NCBI GenBank assembly: GCA_964225175.1
Contig: CAXQNK010000031.1
Coordinates: forward strand, 1-20,814
DNA length: 20,814 nt
From: WTJD01 sp964225175
Lineage (GTDB): Bacteria; Pseudomonadota; Gammaproteobacteria; Xanthomonadales; SZUA-36
Direction: 5' to 3'
This document shows positions 1 to 8,292 of the stretch, in pieces (the stretch's first letter is position 1; each line of letters starts with the position of its first letter). The position numbers and the translations under genes are program-made. Below the pieces are notes generated by a model. That model ran no database searches. It was not told the DNA's origin and worked only from the letters and a program-made list of their open reading frames with translations.

Positions 1-107
1 GCACGCTGGTTTCGACCCCGGTCGCGTCTCAGCTGGTCCTGGCTGCTTTGACTGCGCTCATGTTCGGCGCGATTGAAGCAAATCGCCGAAAGGCTGAAAA
101 CCCATAG
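1..107 (+). CDS. C-terminal end of a membrane protein (partial)
   Basis: The frame beginning at base 3 is open from the window edge to a TAG at 105-107 and encodes 34 residues. The visible tail has one hydrophobic stretch (roughly QLVLAALTALMFGAIEA) followed by a basic, charged end (NRRKAENP), as in a last transmembrane helix with a cytoplasmic C-terminus. The other two forward frames close within about 75 bases, so this is the only plausible coding frame. The family cannot be named from so short a tail. The next gene runs convergently, ending at 259. Confidence 0.45.
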   Translation, partial: TLVSTPVASQLVLAALTALMFGAIEANRRKAENP

Positions 108-258
108 CGACTCCAGTCCCCGCGTAACAAAAAACCTGATCAGTCCAGTTTCTGTGAGCGCAGATTCAAAGTGAACGAGCATGCGCGGGAGTCTGAAAAA
201 CAGCGATGGTCCACTGACTACCAATTGCACACTGGGATACCCGGGAAACTTAGTTCTT
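108..258. other. Intergenic gap between convergent genes
   Basis: The 151 bases lie between the end of the partial plus-strand gene and the end of the minus-strand glycosyltransferase. Both genes should terminate here. I see only short dyads (for example CCCGGG near 240-245) and no stem followed by a T-run on either strand, so no intrinsic terminator is called. No ORF of note. Confidence 0.4.
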
Positions 259-1761
259 TCAAGACCCGGCCGCCTCGCGCAAGTCGGAAATCTCAAACAA
301 CGCTGACTGCAACTCTTCCTTCTCGTTAGCGAAATACCAGAGTGGAACCCGACCATCGAATTCGGGCTCGTTCAATGGAAACAGTGGCTTTACATCAAAC
401 TCCTCCAGTCCGAAGTTGCAGACAAATACGAACCTGCAATCCGTCAGGTCAACAACCCGTTCTGGAGTCCGAAGCGATCTGCGCTGGCTGCTATACATCA
501 GAAAATCCGGCAAGACCGAATAGATACAATCCCCCTCAGGCACGGTCAAGTTCACTTGGCGCATTGCACTAACCTTGTAGTGCATTTTTTCCAACAGCGA
601 AATTTGAGATTCGGCATTTTCAACCCTGAGCGCAGACCCGTTTCTTTTATATCCAGAAAGCTCGGGTGGCACATCCATCTGCATGAGCCTGACGTAACGG
701 GCGGTGTAGGGGATATAAAACAGCGAAATTGCTATGCCCGTAAAGATTTGGGCTCGGGACGATCGCCAGCCTCGAGACCTGGATACCGCATCAATGCTTA
801 TGGCGCTGTACATCACGATTACGGGTGCAATGATCAGAAAAAATCGACCCATGTGATCAGGATAAGGCCACAGCAAGATGATGGCCGAGTAGCAGGCGAC
901 AAAACTTGCGTCGAATTCCAGCCGCCGGAGACGTTCGATGAATGTAGGCAACGCAAGAATGAACAGGGCCGTGAATATCACCCACCCGCCATTGGCCGAG
1001 GCCACATTTGCAAGCGCGAGGACATTCTTGGAAATCACGATGAACATCCCGGCGCCACTGATGGATTTATCGAAAAAAGCATTGATGTATTGGGTAGGTC
1101 CGCCCACCTGCGTCCAATACTTGTAGCCCTGCCAGAACAGTACCGGAAGAGCCAGGAATAGCAGGGAAAGGAGTTGACTCAGCCGAGTCATGGAATAACG
1201 ACCCCGCCACAACCAAATGGCATATCCCGGCAAAGCAGCAATTCCCACGGTCCTTGTCAAAATGGCTAGAGCAAGAACCGAGCCCATGGCCAGAGCATTC
1301 TGCCGGTTTAACTCCAACTGGCTGATACGAAACGCCAGAAATAACCAGACCAGGAATAGACCTTCGCTCAGAATTTCAGTCGAGAACACCAGTAGGAGGG
1401 GCGACAACCATGCGGCGCCAACAATCCAACAGGCGGTTTGACCAGCGACAATCCGGGAGAACCACATGAAACATAGTACAGCAGCGAGCACAAAGAACAT
1501 GGAGACCAAATGATGGACCCAAACAATGTTGTTTTCTAAGAGTGAAATCAACAAAGGCATTACGGGAGGAAACAATCCACCCCTGAATACCCCATTGGCA
1601 ATTTCTGAATCTGAGCCACTGAAAAATTCGGCCATCATCAGATAGACCGAAGAATCAGAATTCAGGCCCGGGAAATCCGATGGCGGAGGCAGGAGCACAT
1701 ACAGCCAAAGCAGGAGCAGCCCCCAGGAGACACCCGTCAGGGAATTCACGTTCGGTTTCAT
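259..1761 (-). CDS. GT-C fold membrane glycosyltransferase, PMT/ArnT-like
   Basis: A 500-residue polytopic inner-membrane protein. After an N-terminal helix (SWGLLLLWLYVLL) comes a first extracytoplasmic loop with acidic residues and the pattern LNSDSSVYLMMAEFF, then GLFPPVMPLLISLL; this loop with Asp followed by a Pro-rich, membrane-entering segment is typical of GT-C enzymes (GT39/GT83, dolichyl- or undecaprenyl-phosphate-sugar dependent). About ten hydrophobic segments follow to around residue 350, then a soluble C-terminal region of about 150 residues. By family it would move a sugar from a polyprenyl-phosphate carrier to a lipid, glycan or protein on the periplasmic side; substrate unknown. 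The ATG at 1759-1761 has no strong ribosome site close upstream. It stands alone, and its bases look AT-richer than the flanking genes, which may hint at transfer. Family confident, substrate not. Confidence 0.7.
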   Translation of the reverse strand: MKPNVNSLTGVSWGLLLLWLYVLLPPPSDFPGLNSDSSVYLMMAEFFSGSDSEIANGVFRGGLFPPVMPLLISLLENNIVWVHHLVSMFFVLAAVLCFMWFSRIVAGQTACWIVGAAWLSPLLLVFSTEILSEGLFLVWLFLAFRISQLELNRQNALAMGSVLALAILTRTVGIAALPGYAIWLWRGRYSMTRLSQLLSLLFLALPVLFWQGYKYWTQVGGPTQYINAFFDKSISGAGMFIVISKNVLALANVASANGGWVIFTALFILALPTFIERLRRLEFDASFVACYSAIILLWPYPDHMGRFFLIIAPVIVMYSAISIDAVSRSRGWRSSRAQIFTGIAISLFYIPYTARYVRLMQMDVPPELSGYKRNGSALRVENAESQISLLEKMHYKVSAMRQVNLTVPEGDCIYSVLPDFLMYSSQRRSLRTPERVVDLTDCRFVFVCNFGLEEFDVKPLFPLNEPEFDGRVPLWYFANEKEELQSALFEISDLREAAGS

Positions 1762-2059
1762 TGCGTTCTGAATTTTTAACTGTCCTTGAGAATTTCAATG
1801 TTAGCATCACTGAAGCGAGAGCAGTTCTGTTCCGGCGTGATGGCCATCTAAAATCTTCACTGCAGCGGCGAGCAGTTCCCACCCGCCACGGCGTTTTGCC
1901 CGGCGGCATGTAACACACCCGAAACGACAGGCCCGCGGATACCTCATGGACTTCGCGGGCAGACAGGCATGTTCAGAATCTAATAGAATTGGTCCCGCGG
2001 ACACGGTTTAAAAGCTCGCTGCGGGCAAGCCGGTGAATCGCTGACACTCAAGGACGCTC
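1762..2059. promoter_or_regulatory. Divergent intergenic region upstream of glycosyltransferase and BisC-type gene
   Basis: This 298-base region must carry the start signals of both divergent genes. It holds a perfect 7-bp inverted repeat, GCCCGCG at 1931-1937 and CGCGGGC at 1954-1960, and the octamer CCCGCGGA occurs twice (1932-1939, 1994-2001). A -10-like TAGAAT lies at 1984-1989 but has no convincing -35 at 16-18 bp. The ribosome site for the molybdoenzyme is AAGGA at 2050-2054, five bases before its ATG. No conserved riboswitch architecture was recognised by eye. Short overlapping frames here look like chance. Confidence 0.4.
1931..1960. repeat. Inverted repeat, 7-bp arms, 16-base loop
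   Basis: GCCCGCG and CGCGGGC are exact reverse complements separated by 16 bases, about 100 bases before the molybdoenzyme start. There is no T-run after it, so it is not a classic terminator. It could be an operator or an RNA hairpin, or chance in GC-rich DNA. Confidence 0.3.
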
Positions 2060-4423
2060 ATGGCAACGACACCTCGGCGAATCTCGCCCACCTCGACACA
2101 CTGGGGCAATTACAGGATCGAGACCCAGGCGGGGCGGCTGGTCGCGGTGCACCACTACCCTGAAGACAAAAATCCCACGGCGATCGGCCAGTCACTGTTG
2201 AATGCGCTGGATCCCGACACGCGAGTGGGAACGCCCCGTGTCCGGCGCAGCTACCTGCAAAAGCGGTGGCGTTCAGACGGCAACCTGCGCGGTTGCGAAA
2301 CCTTCGTAACGGTCGATTGGGACACCGCGCTTGACCTGGCCGCCGAAGCCTTGCGGCACACCATGGAGCATGGTGGAAACGAGCGCATCTATGCCGGCTC
2401 CTACGGCTGGGCAAGCGCAGGGCGCTTCCACCACGCACAGGGTCACCTGAAACGATTTCTGAACCTCGTCGGTGGCTTTGTTCACTCCAAGACTTCTTAT
2501 TCTGCCGGGGCGGCGGAGATCATCATGCCCCATGTTCTGGGCACGCCTTTTTTCAACTTGATGCGCGAAGCACCAACGGTAGAGGATATCGCCCGGGAAA
2601 CAGACCTCGTCGTGTGTTTCGGCGGCATCGCGCTCAAAAACACGCAAGTTATGGACGGCGGCCTGGGCGCGCACACCGCTGCGGATCAGCTGCGATCCCT
2701 AGCGAAAACCCAAACACGCTTCGTGAATATATCCCCACTGCGCGATGACATGGCTGATTTTCTCGACGCGCAATGGTGGCCCTGCCGCCCCAATGCCGAC
2801 ACGGCCGTCATGCTGGGCCTGGCGCATACCCTGTACAGCGAGGACCGACATGATTCTGCCTTCCTGAACCAGTATTGCGTGGGATTCGAGGCGTTCGTCC
2901 CTTACCTGCTGGGGCAAAAAGACGGGCAACCCAAAGATGCCGAGTGGGCGGGCGCCCTGTCCGGGCTTGATCCAAGGGACATCCGTAAGCTTGCGCGCGA
3001 CATGGCACAAGGTCGAACGCTGCTCGGCATCAGCTGGTCTTTGCAACGTGCCGAGCACGGTGAACAACCCTACTGGATGATCACGCTGCTGGGCGCCATG
3101 CTGGGACAGATGGGCTTGCCGGGCGGCGGCGTGGCCTACGGGTATGGCTCACTCCACAATATCGGTTTTTCCGGCCGCCGCCAGACGCCCTACCCGGTGG
3201 CTTCGATGGACCAGGGAAAACCACCCATCAACCGCTACATTCCAGTGTCCAGAATCACCGAGATGCTGGAAAACCCGGGCGCGCCTTTCGACTACAACGG
3301 GCAGACGCTGACCTATCCTGATATTGACCTGATATTCTGGGCAGGTGGGAACCCCTACCACCATCATCAGGATCTGAACCGGCTGCGCCGATCCTGGTCC
3401 AGGCCGGGCACCATCATTGTCAGCGACCCGTTCTGGACCGCCACGGCGCGGCATGCGGACATCGTTTTTCCGTGCACAACAGCGCTGGAGCGTAATGATT
3501 TCTCGGCCAGCAAGCAGGACAGTTATATTTCACCCATGCACCAGGCCGTTGCGCCGTTTGAATCCTCGCGAAATGACTTCGACCTGTTCGCGGGACTGGC
3601 CGAGCGATTTGGCAAGCTCGAGGCCTTTACAGAGTCACGCAACGAGATGGAATGGATCGAGGAACTCTACAATCGCACGAGAAACTCGGCCGCCCTCGCC
3701 GGAATCGATTTGCCGGTTTTTTCGGATTTCTGGACGGGCGAGCACATCGACCTGGCCGAGCAATTCAGCCCCCGAGAGTTCACGCTGGAACAATTCCGCG
3801 CCAACCCGGAAGCACACCCGCTCAAGACACCCAGCGGCAGGATCGAGCTCTTCTCAGAGACCATCGCCGGCTTCCGATATGACGATTGCCTGGGACATCC
3901 CGCATGGTATTCGAAGCGCGAGTGGCTCGGCTCAGATCGCGCGAGGCAATTTCCGCTGCATCTGATTTCCAATCAACCCAGGACCCGACTGCACAGCCAA
4001 CTGGACCACGGCGTGACCAGCACCAGGGAAAAAGTTTCCGGCCGTGAGGTGGTTCGACTGAACCCCGCGGATGCCGCTCGGCGAGGAATCGAGGACGGGG
4101 ATATCGTGCGCATCTTCAATGACCGCGGCGCCTGCCTGGCTGCTGCCTCGAGCACCCCGGACATTCTCGCTGGCGTCATCGAACTGCCCACGGGCGCATG
4201 GTTTGATCCGGATTCAAAATGCGAGGTGAACGGACTGGAGGTGCACGGCAACCCCAATGTCCTGACGCGGGACAAGGGCACCTCGAAGTTGGCCCAGGGA
4301 CCCAGCGCCCACAGTTGCCTGGTCGAAATCGAAAAATTCGAGGGCGAACTGCCGCCGATTACCGTGTTCTCTCAACCCCTGAGCATGACCCAGGCGGAGT
4401 TCGAAGACGCCGAACGCTCCTAG
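2060..4423 (+). CDS. Molybdopterin (bis-MGD) S/N-oxide reductase, BisC/TorA type
   Basis: A 787-residue protein of the DMSO reductase superfamily, closest by pattern to cytoplasmic biotin sulfoxide reductase (E. coli BisC is of similar length) and to TorA/DorA. Near the N-terminus THWGNY matches the usual HWG entry. The segment YAGSYGWASAGRFHHA (111-126) is the active-site signature, with Ser114 as the expected molybdenum ligand, followed by LVGGFVHSKTSYSAGAA. There is no N-terminal CxxCxxxC, so no 4Fe-4S cluster, and no twin-arginine leader, which places it in the cytoplasm. The C-terminal region (about 630-760) looks like the beta-barrel cofactor-binding domain (LHLISNQPRTRLHSQLD, EVVRLNPADA). 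It would reduce sulfoxides or N-oxides, for instance oxidised methionine or biotin; the exact substrate cannot be read. No chaperone or cytochrome partner lies beside it. Start ATG has AAGGA five bases upstream. Confidence 0.85.
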   Translation: MATTPRRISPTSTHWGNYRIETQAGRLVAVHHYPEDKNPTAIGQSLLNALDPDTRVGTPRVRRSYLQKRWRSDGNLRGCETFVTVDWDTALDLAAEALRHTMEHGGNERIYAGSYGWASAGRFHHAQGHLKRFLNLVGGFVHSKTSYSAGAAEIIMPHVLGTPFFNLMREAPTVEDIARETDLVVCFGGIALKNTQVMDGGLGAHTAADQLRSLAKTQTRFVNISPLRDDMADFLDAQWWPCRPNADTAVMLGLAHTLYSEDRHDSAFLNQYCVGFEAFVPYLLGQKDGQPKDAEWAGALSGLDPRDIRKLARDMAQGRTLLGISWSLQRAEHGEQPYWMITLLGAMLGQMGLPGGGVAYGYGSLHNIGFSGRRQTPYPVASMDQGKPPINRYIPVSRITEMLENPGAPFDYNGQTLTYPDIDLIFWAGGNPYHHHQDLNRLRRSWSRPGTIIVSDPFWTATARHADIVFPCTTALERNDFSASKQDSYISPMHQAVAPFESSRNDFDLFAGLAERFGKLEAFTESRNEMEWIEELYNRTRNSAALAGIDLPVFSDFWTGEHIDLAEQFSPREFTLEQFRANPEAHPLKTPSGRIELFSETIAGFRYDDCLGHPAWYSKREWLGSDRARQFPLHLISNQPRTRLHSQLDHGVTSTREKVSGREVVRLNPADAARRGIEDGDIVRIFNDRGACLAAASSTPDILAGVIELPTGAWFDPDSKCEVNGLEVHGNPNVLTRDKGTSKLAQGPSAHSCLVEIEKFEGELPPITVFSQPLSMTQAEFEDAERS

Positions 4424-4487
4424 AGCAGCTTGCGCGGGCCGCAACTGTCAGCGTTTTCCAGGCCAGCGGCAGGGTCAACTGACCCAG
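4424..4487. other. Convergent intergenic gap with two small hairpins
   Basis: The molybdoenzyme and the substrate-binding protein gene converge here. Two small dyads are visible: TTGCG-CGGGC-CGCAA at 4430-4444, and ACTGAC-CCA-GTCAGT at 4478-4492, the latter overlapping the stop codon of the binding-protein gene. Neither has a T-run, so they are weak terminator candidates at best. Confidence 0.35.
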
Positions 4488-5690
4488 TCAGTACCGGACT
4501 GATTCCGCGCGGGTGACCCAACGACCGTTTTCCACGACCGATAACACCGATTCGTTCACCCCATTGTGATCGTCGGGGCCGAAAGACAGACTGTATCCGA
4601 ACATGTCCGTGTGATCCGTGAAACCCTCCAGAGCTGTTATCAGCCCATTAACGGTCAACTCAGGCCCGGCCGCGTGCAGCGCTTGCACCAACAGGTCCGC
4701 GCCCCGATAACCTTCGATGGCGGCGACCACCGGCTTGACGCCGAAACGTCCCTGGTAGCGGTCGATCCACTTGGCCACCTCTTCACTGTGCTCCTCATCC
4801 GGGTAAATCTCGGCAATATGCCCGAACGCCATGAATCCCTCAGCGGCACCACTGGGCAGTCCGGCGATGACATCCCCGTAGTTCACATCATTACCGATAA
4901 AGATGACGCCCTCCCAGGCCATCTTGCGTGCCGTTTCGAGGATCAATGCGGTATCTCGATGCACCGTACCCATGAACACCACGTCACATCCGGCGTCCCG
5001 CAGTCGGATGACCGCAGCGGTGAATTCAGTCTCCGTGGGCTTGTGTGCTGACGACGCGACCACTTCGAAGCCCATCTCTGCAGCCTGGTCATTGACGGCG
5101 TCCAGATTTTCATGACCGTAGTCCGTATCCTGATAAATGACGCAGGGGCGCGAGCGCCCCAACTCCTCCACGGCATATCGCATACCGGCGCGAATCTCGT
5201 CGTAGTACACACCACGCTGGGTAAATTTCAAACGATGGAACGGCTCGCCCATTGAGCGCGCGCCGGTGTAGGGAAACAAGTTGGGCACACCGGCATCGAG
5301 CTGCCCGGGCAGCACCGTGTTGTTGGTCTGTGTGCCGAGGGAGAAGACCATGGCGAACACTTGATCCCGGTGGATCAGCTTGTTGGCTGCCTGGATGGCC
5401 CTGGGCACCTGGTAATTGTGGTCTTCCACGATAAAGCGAATCAGTCGCCCATGGACGCCACCCTTGTCATTCTCTTCATCGAAGCGCATGCGTGCGCCAT
5501 TGATCGAACCCACGCCCCAGATCGCTGTGGGCCCTGAAAGATCTGTGTGCGAACCCAGAAGAATCTCGGTCTGCGTCACCCCCCGCACGGCCTCGGCATC
5601 AGCTTCTGTGCCAGAGGGCGTCTCGGTGCCACACCCCACCAGGGCAGTTGTCATTAGCACAGTTCCGATTGAGTTCGTGAGCCTGGACAT
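4488..5690 (-). CDS. Branched-chain amino acid-type ABC substrate-binding lipoprotein (LivK-like)
   Basis: A 400-residue type I periplasmic binding protein (Peripla_BP_6 / LivK-like). The N-terminus has a lipoprotein signal with lipobox LVGC and Cys20 as the lipidated residue, so it should be membrane-anchored. Typical family segments follow: TEILLGSHTDLSGPTAIWG, GARMRFDEENDKGGVHGR and a C-terminal YSLSFGPDDHNG. I place the start at ATG 5688-5690, which shares its A with the TGA of the acyl-CoA ligase (TGATG) and has GAGGAG eight bases upstream; the longer frame would begin at a TTG three bases earlier and is less likely. It is the last gene of the operon, after the permeases, ATPases and ligase. 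It captures the imported solute; the acyl-CoA ligase neighbour suggests a carboxylic acid rather than an amino acid, but that is inference. Confidence 0.85.
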   Translation of the reverse strand: MSRLTNSIGTVLMTTALVGCGTETPSGTEADAEAVRGVTQTEILLGSHTDLSGPTAIWGVGSINGARMRFDEENDKGGVHGRLIRFIVEDHNYQVPRAIQAANKLIHRDQVFAMVFSLGTQTNNTVLPGQLDAGVPNLFPYTGARSMGEPFHRLKFTQRGVYYDEIRAGMRYAVEELGRSRPCVIYQDTDYGHENLDAVNDQAAEMGFEVVASSAHKPTETEFTAAVIRLRDAGCDVVFMGTVHRDTALILETARKMAWEGVIFIGNDVNYGDVIAGLPSGAAEGFMAFGHIAEIYPDEEHSEEVAKWIDRYQGRFGVKPVVAAIEGYRGADLLVQALHAAGPELTVNGLITALEGFTDHTDMFGYSLSFGPDDHNGVNESVLSVVENGRWVTRAESVRY

Positions 5691-7519
5691 CAATACATCT
5701 CCTCGATCAAGTCTTTGTATTTTTCATTGACGACTTTGCGCTTGAGCTTCATGGTAGGCGTCAACTCATCGTCTTCCGGATCCAGCAACTGGTCAATCAG
5801 CCGAAATTTCTTGACGGTCTCAACCCGCGCAAACCTGGCGTTCACTGATTCGACAATCTCCCCGATCAGGTCGACAACCTCCTGCGCGTGGCACAGGCTA
5901 GCATAATTTGTGAACGGCACCTGCCGATCCTGGGCAAATTTAGTCACGTTTTCATGATCGATCATCACCAGGCAGGTCAGGTATGGCCTGGCGTCACCCA
6001 CCACCACGGCGTCAGAAATAAACGGTGAAAACTTCAATTCGTTCTCGATTTCACTGGGTGTGATGTTTTTGCCACCGGCGGTGATGATCACATCTTTTTT
6101 GCGGTCTTTGATGCGGATATACCCATCAGGATCTACCGTGCCAATGTCACCGGTATACAACCAGCCCCCCCGCAGCGTCTCCGCGGTCTTCTCCGGCTGG
6201 CGCCAATAGCCACGGATGTTGCCCGGACTGCTGATCAGGATTTCTCCATCATCGGCCAGGACAACCTCAATATTCTCCATGGCCTGCCCGACGCTGCCGA
6301 TACGGTGACGACTCTCCACGTTGGCCGTTGCCAGCCCGGTGCACTCGGTCTGCCCATAGACTTCGTACATCGGTCGGCCGAGGTCCCAGAACCAGCGGAT
6401 GAGATCCGGAGAGATCGGCGCGGCCGCAGTGGACAATAATCGGGCACCATCGATTCCCAGCTGTCTCCTGACATTTTTGAGAATAAGAAAATCGAGCACG
6501 CTGTGCGCCAGTCGAAGCCCCCACGGCGGATCCCGGTTTTCCAGCCTGCAATCCGCGATCCTTCTACCGCTGCGCATCGCGATATCAAAGGCCCATTGCC
6601 CCAGACGGGTCGCATCCTTCATTTTAATCACGACCGTCGAGTACATTTTTTCCCAGACGCGTGGTACGGCAAAATGAAACGTAGGTGCCACCTCCTGAAT
6701 GTCCTGGTTGACGGTTTCAAGGCTTTCCACCAGGTTGATCACCGAACAGCTGCCCAGCGGCAGATAGGTATAAAACATCTTCCCGGCAATATGCGCGAGG
6801 GGGAGAAATCCCAGCTGCTCATCGCCAGAGTGAATTCCGTAAATGGACTGGATAGAGCGCATCATGAAAAGCATGTTGGCGTGGTCGATCATCGCACCCT
6901 TGGGTTTTCCCGTGGTGCCCGATGTGTAGGTCAGAGTGATGAGGTCTTCGGGGCTGGATCGATCTATGGCTGCATCCCAGCCGCCAGGATTCCGGGACTT
7001 GAAGGTTTGCCCCAGCGCGAGGAGTTCCTCAAAACTCATGCACTGCGGGTCATCCAGAGTGCGCAGCCCCTCCATGTCAAAAATAATGATCTTCTCGAGA
7101 GTGGGGGTGCGCTCTCGCACCTCCAGCACTTTATCCAGCTGTTCTTCGTCCTCAGCAAAGTAGAATTTAGTGCCGCTGTCATTAATCAGGTATTCGACCT
7201 GGTTTGGCGCATCTGTCGGGTAGACACCATTGGTGATGCCGCCCATGCAGACGATCCCCATGTCAGCGAATAGCCATTCCCGGCAGACCTCCGAAGCGAT
7301 TGAGCAGACGTCACCGCGGACCAGCCCCAGTGCCGCAAGACCCAGCCCGCACCATTCAGCCTGTTCGCCATATTCCGCCCAGCTGTATTCGTTCCAGATC
7401 CCAAAATCCTTTTCACGAATCGCAACGCGTTCGCCGAGCTCCTGGACCCGCTTGCGAAACAGGCGCGCACTCGTATCACATCCCGCGATGAGCTGTCCGT
7501 TCGGCGTATCGCGCGTCAT
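5690..7519 (-). CDS. Long-chain fatty-acid-type acyl-CoA ligase (AMP-forming)
   Basis: A 609-residue ANL-superfamily adenylating enzyme. Motifs in order: the ATP-phosphate loop TYTSGTTGKPKG (197-208), YGQTE (389-392 region), YTGD (455-458), and KDRKKDVIITAGGKNITPSE (471-490) at the hinge into the C-terminal domain. Near the end TPTMKLKR carries the lysine expected to catalyse adenylation; this ending is typical of long/very-long-chain (FadD15-like) ligases. It converts a carboxylate, ATP and CoA into an acyl-CoA, AMP and pyrophosphate. Its ATG overlaps the livF stop (ATGA at 7516-7519), and its TGA overlaps the binding-protein ATG, so it is embedded in the transporter operon and probably co-translated. 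That placement suggests it activates the imported substrate as it arrives. The chain length or aromatic nature of the substrate is not readable. Confidence 0.9.
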   Translation of the reverse strand: MTRDTPNGQLIAGCDTSARLFRKRVQELGERVAIREKDFGIWNEYSWAEYGEQAEWCGLGLAALGLVRGDVCSIASEVCREWLFADMGIVCMGGITNGVYPTDAPNQVEYLINDSGTKFYFAEDEEQLDKVLEVRERTPTLEKIIIFDMEGLRTLDDPQCMSFEELLALGQTFKSRNPGGWDAAIDRSSPEDLITLTYTSGTTGKPKGAMIDHANMLFMMRSIQSIYGIHSGDEQLGFLPLAHIAGKMFYTYLPLGSCSVINLVESLETVNQDIQEVAPTFHFAVPRVWEKMYSTVVIKMKDATRLGQWAFDIAMRSGRRIADCRLENRDPPWGLRLAHSVLDFLILKNVRRQLGIDGARLLSTAAAPISPDLIRWFWDLGRPMYEVYGQTECTGLATANVESRHRIGSVGQAMENIEVVLADDGEILISSPGNIRGYWRQPEKTAETLRGGWLYTGDIGTVDPDGYIRIKDRKKDVIITAGGKNITPSEIENELKFSPFISDAVVVGDARPYLTCLVMIDHENVTKFAQDRQVPFTNYASLCHAQEVVDLIGEIVESVNARFARVETVKKFRLIDQLLDPEDDELTPTMKLKRKVVNEKYKDLIEEMY

Positions 7520-8292
7520 CGCCAGGTTTTCCTCTGTTTCCAGCGCCGAACATTGCGCACGCCCTGGTCTTTGAGGCCCAGGTAAAATTCCTGGATGTCG
7601 GCGGAGCGCTGCAGACGTTCACAGCTGTCCTCCATGACCACCCGCCCCAGCTCCATGACGTATCCGTAGTCACCCAGCTCCAGCGCCATGCTGGCGTTTT
7701 GTTCCACGAGCACCACCGTGACCTCACGCTCGTCACGCAGCCGCTGAACGATGCGGGCAATTTCTTCGACCAGGGCCGGAGACAGCCCGAGCGAAGGCTC
7801 ATCGAGCAACATCAATTTTGGCCTCAACATCAACGCTCGCCCCATGGCCAGCATCTGTTGCTGACCACCGGACAACAATCCCGCCTGCTGACTGCGCTTG
7901 GAACGCAGTGCCGGAAAATACTCGTACACAATGTCGAGGTCCGCAGAGATACCGTCATCTTTTCGCGTGAACGCTCCCATCAAAAGATTGTTCTCAACGC
8001 TCAGGAAGGGGAAGACTTCCCGCCCCTCGGGTACGTGCGCAATACCCAGACGCGCCACCCGATCAGGGTCCCAGCGCTGTATCGATTGGCCTTCGAACTC
8101 GATCTCTCCTTTTTGCGGGTCGATCGCGCCGCTGATGGTTCTGAGCACGGTCGTCTTGCCGGCTCCGTTGGCGCCAAGCAGGGTGACGATCTGGCCTGAG
8201 CGCACTTCGAGACTGACACCCCGAATAGCCATGATCGGCCCGTAAAAGGTTTCGATGTTGGCCAGCCTGAGCAATGGCGTGGACGGGCTCAT
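7516..8292 (-). CDS. livF: ABC transporter ATPase, LivF-like
   Basis: A 258-residue cytoplasmic ATPase of the branched-chain amino acid-type importer. Walker A GANGAGKTT (40-48), signature LSGGQQQ (140-146), Walker B LMLLDEP (160-166) and the LivF hallmarks IAHVPEGREVFPFLSVENNL and VLVEQN are all present. A basic tail of about 20 residues (VRNVRRWKQRKTWR) extends beyond the usual LivF end. Its start and stop each overlap a neighbour by four bases (ATGA at 8289-8292 and 7516-7519). It would pair with LivG to power the LivH-LivM channel. The symbol reflects family, not a proven amino-acid substrate. Confidence 0.92.
   Translation of the reverse strand: MSPSTPLLRLANIETFYGPIMAIRGVSLEVRSGQIVTLLGANGAGKTTVLRTISGAIDPQKGEIEFEGQSIQRWDPDRVARLGIAHVPEGREVFPFLSVENNLLMGAFTRKDDGISADLDIVYEYFPALRSKRSQQAGLLSGGQQQMLAMGRALMLRPKLMLLDEPSLGLSPALVEEIARIVQRLRDEREVTVVLVEQNASMALELGDYGYVMELGRVVMEDSCERLQRSADIQEFYLGLKDQGVRNVRRWKQRKTWR

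Noticed and set aside
556..1161. Plus-strand open frame of 201 codons
   Set aside because: Antisense to the membrane glycosyltransferase; its product is charged and low in hydrophobic pattern, as expected for the complement of membrane-helix codons.
1990..2059. Possible riboswitch or Moco RNA before the molybdoenzyme
   Set aside because: The GC-rich leader has short dyads but I could not match it to the conserved core of a Moco or other riboswitch; covariance-model search would be needed to claim one.
6503..7273. Plus-strand open frame of 256 codons
   Set aside because: Antisense shadow of the acyl-CoA ligase, which shows all ANL motifs in the other strand; the plus-strand product has no domain character.
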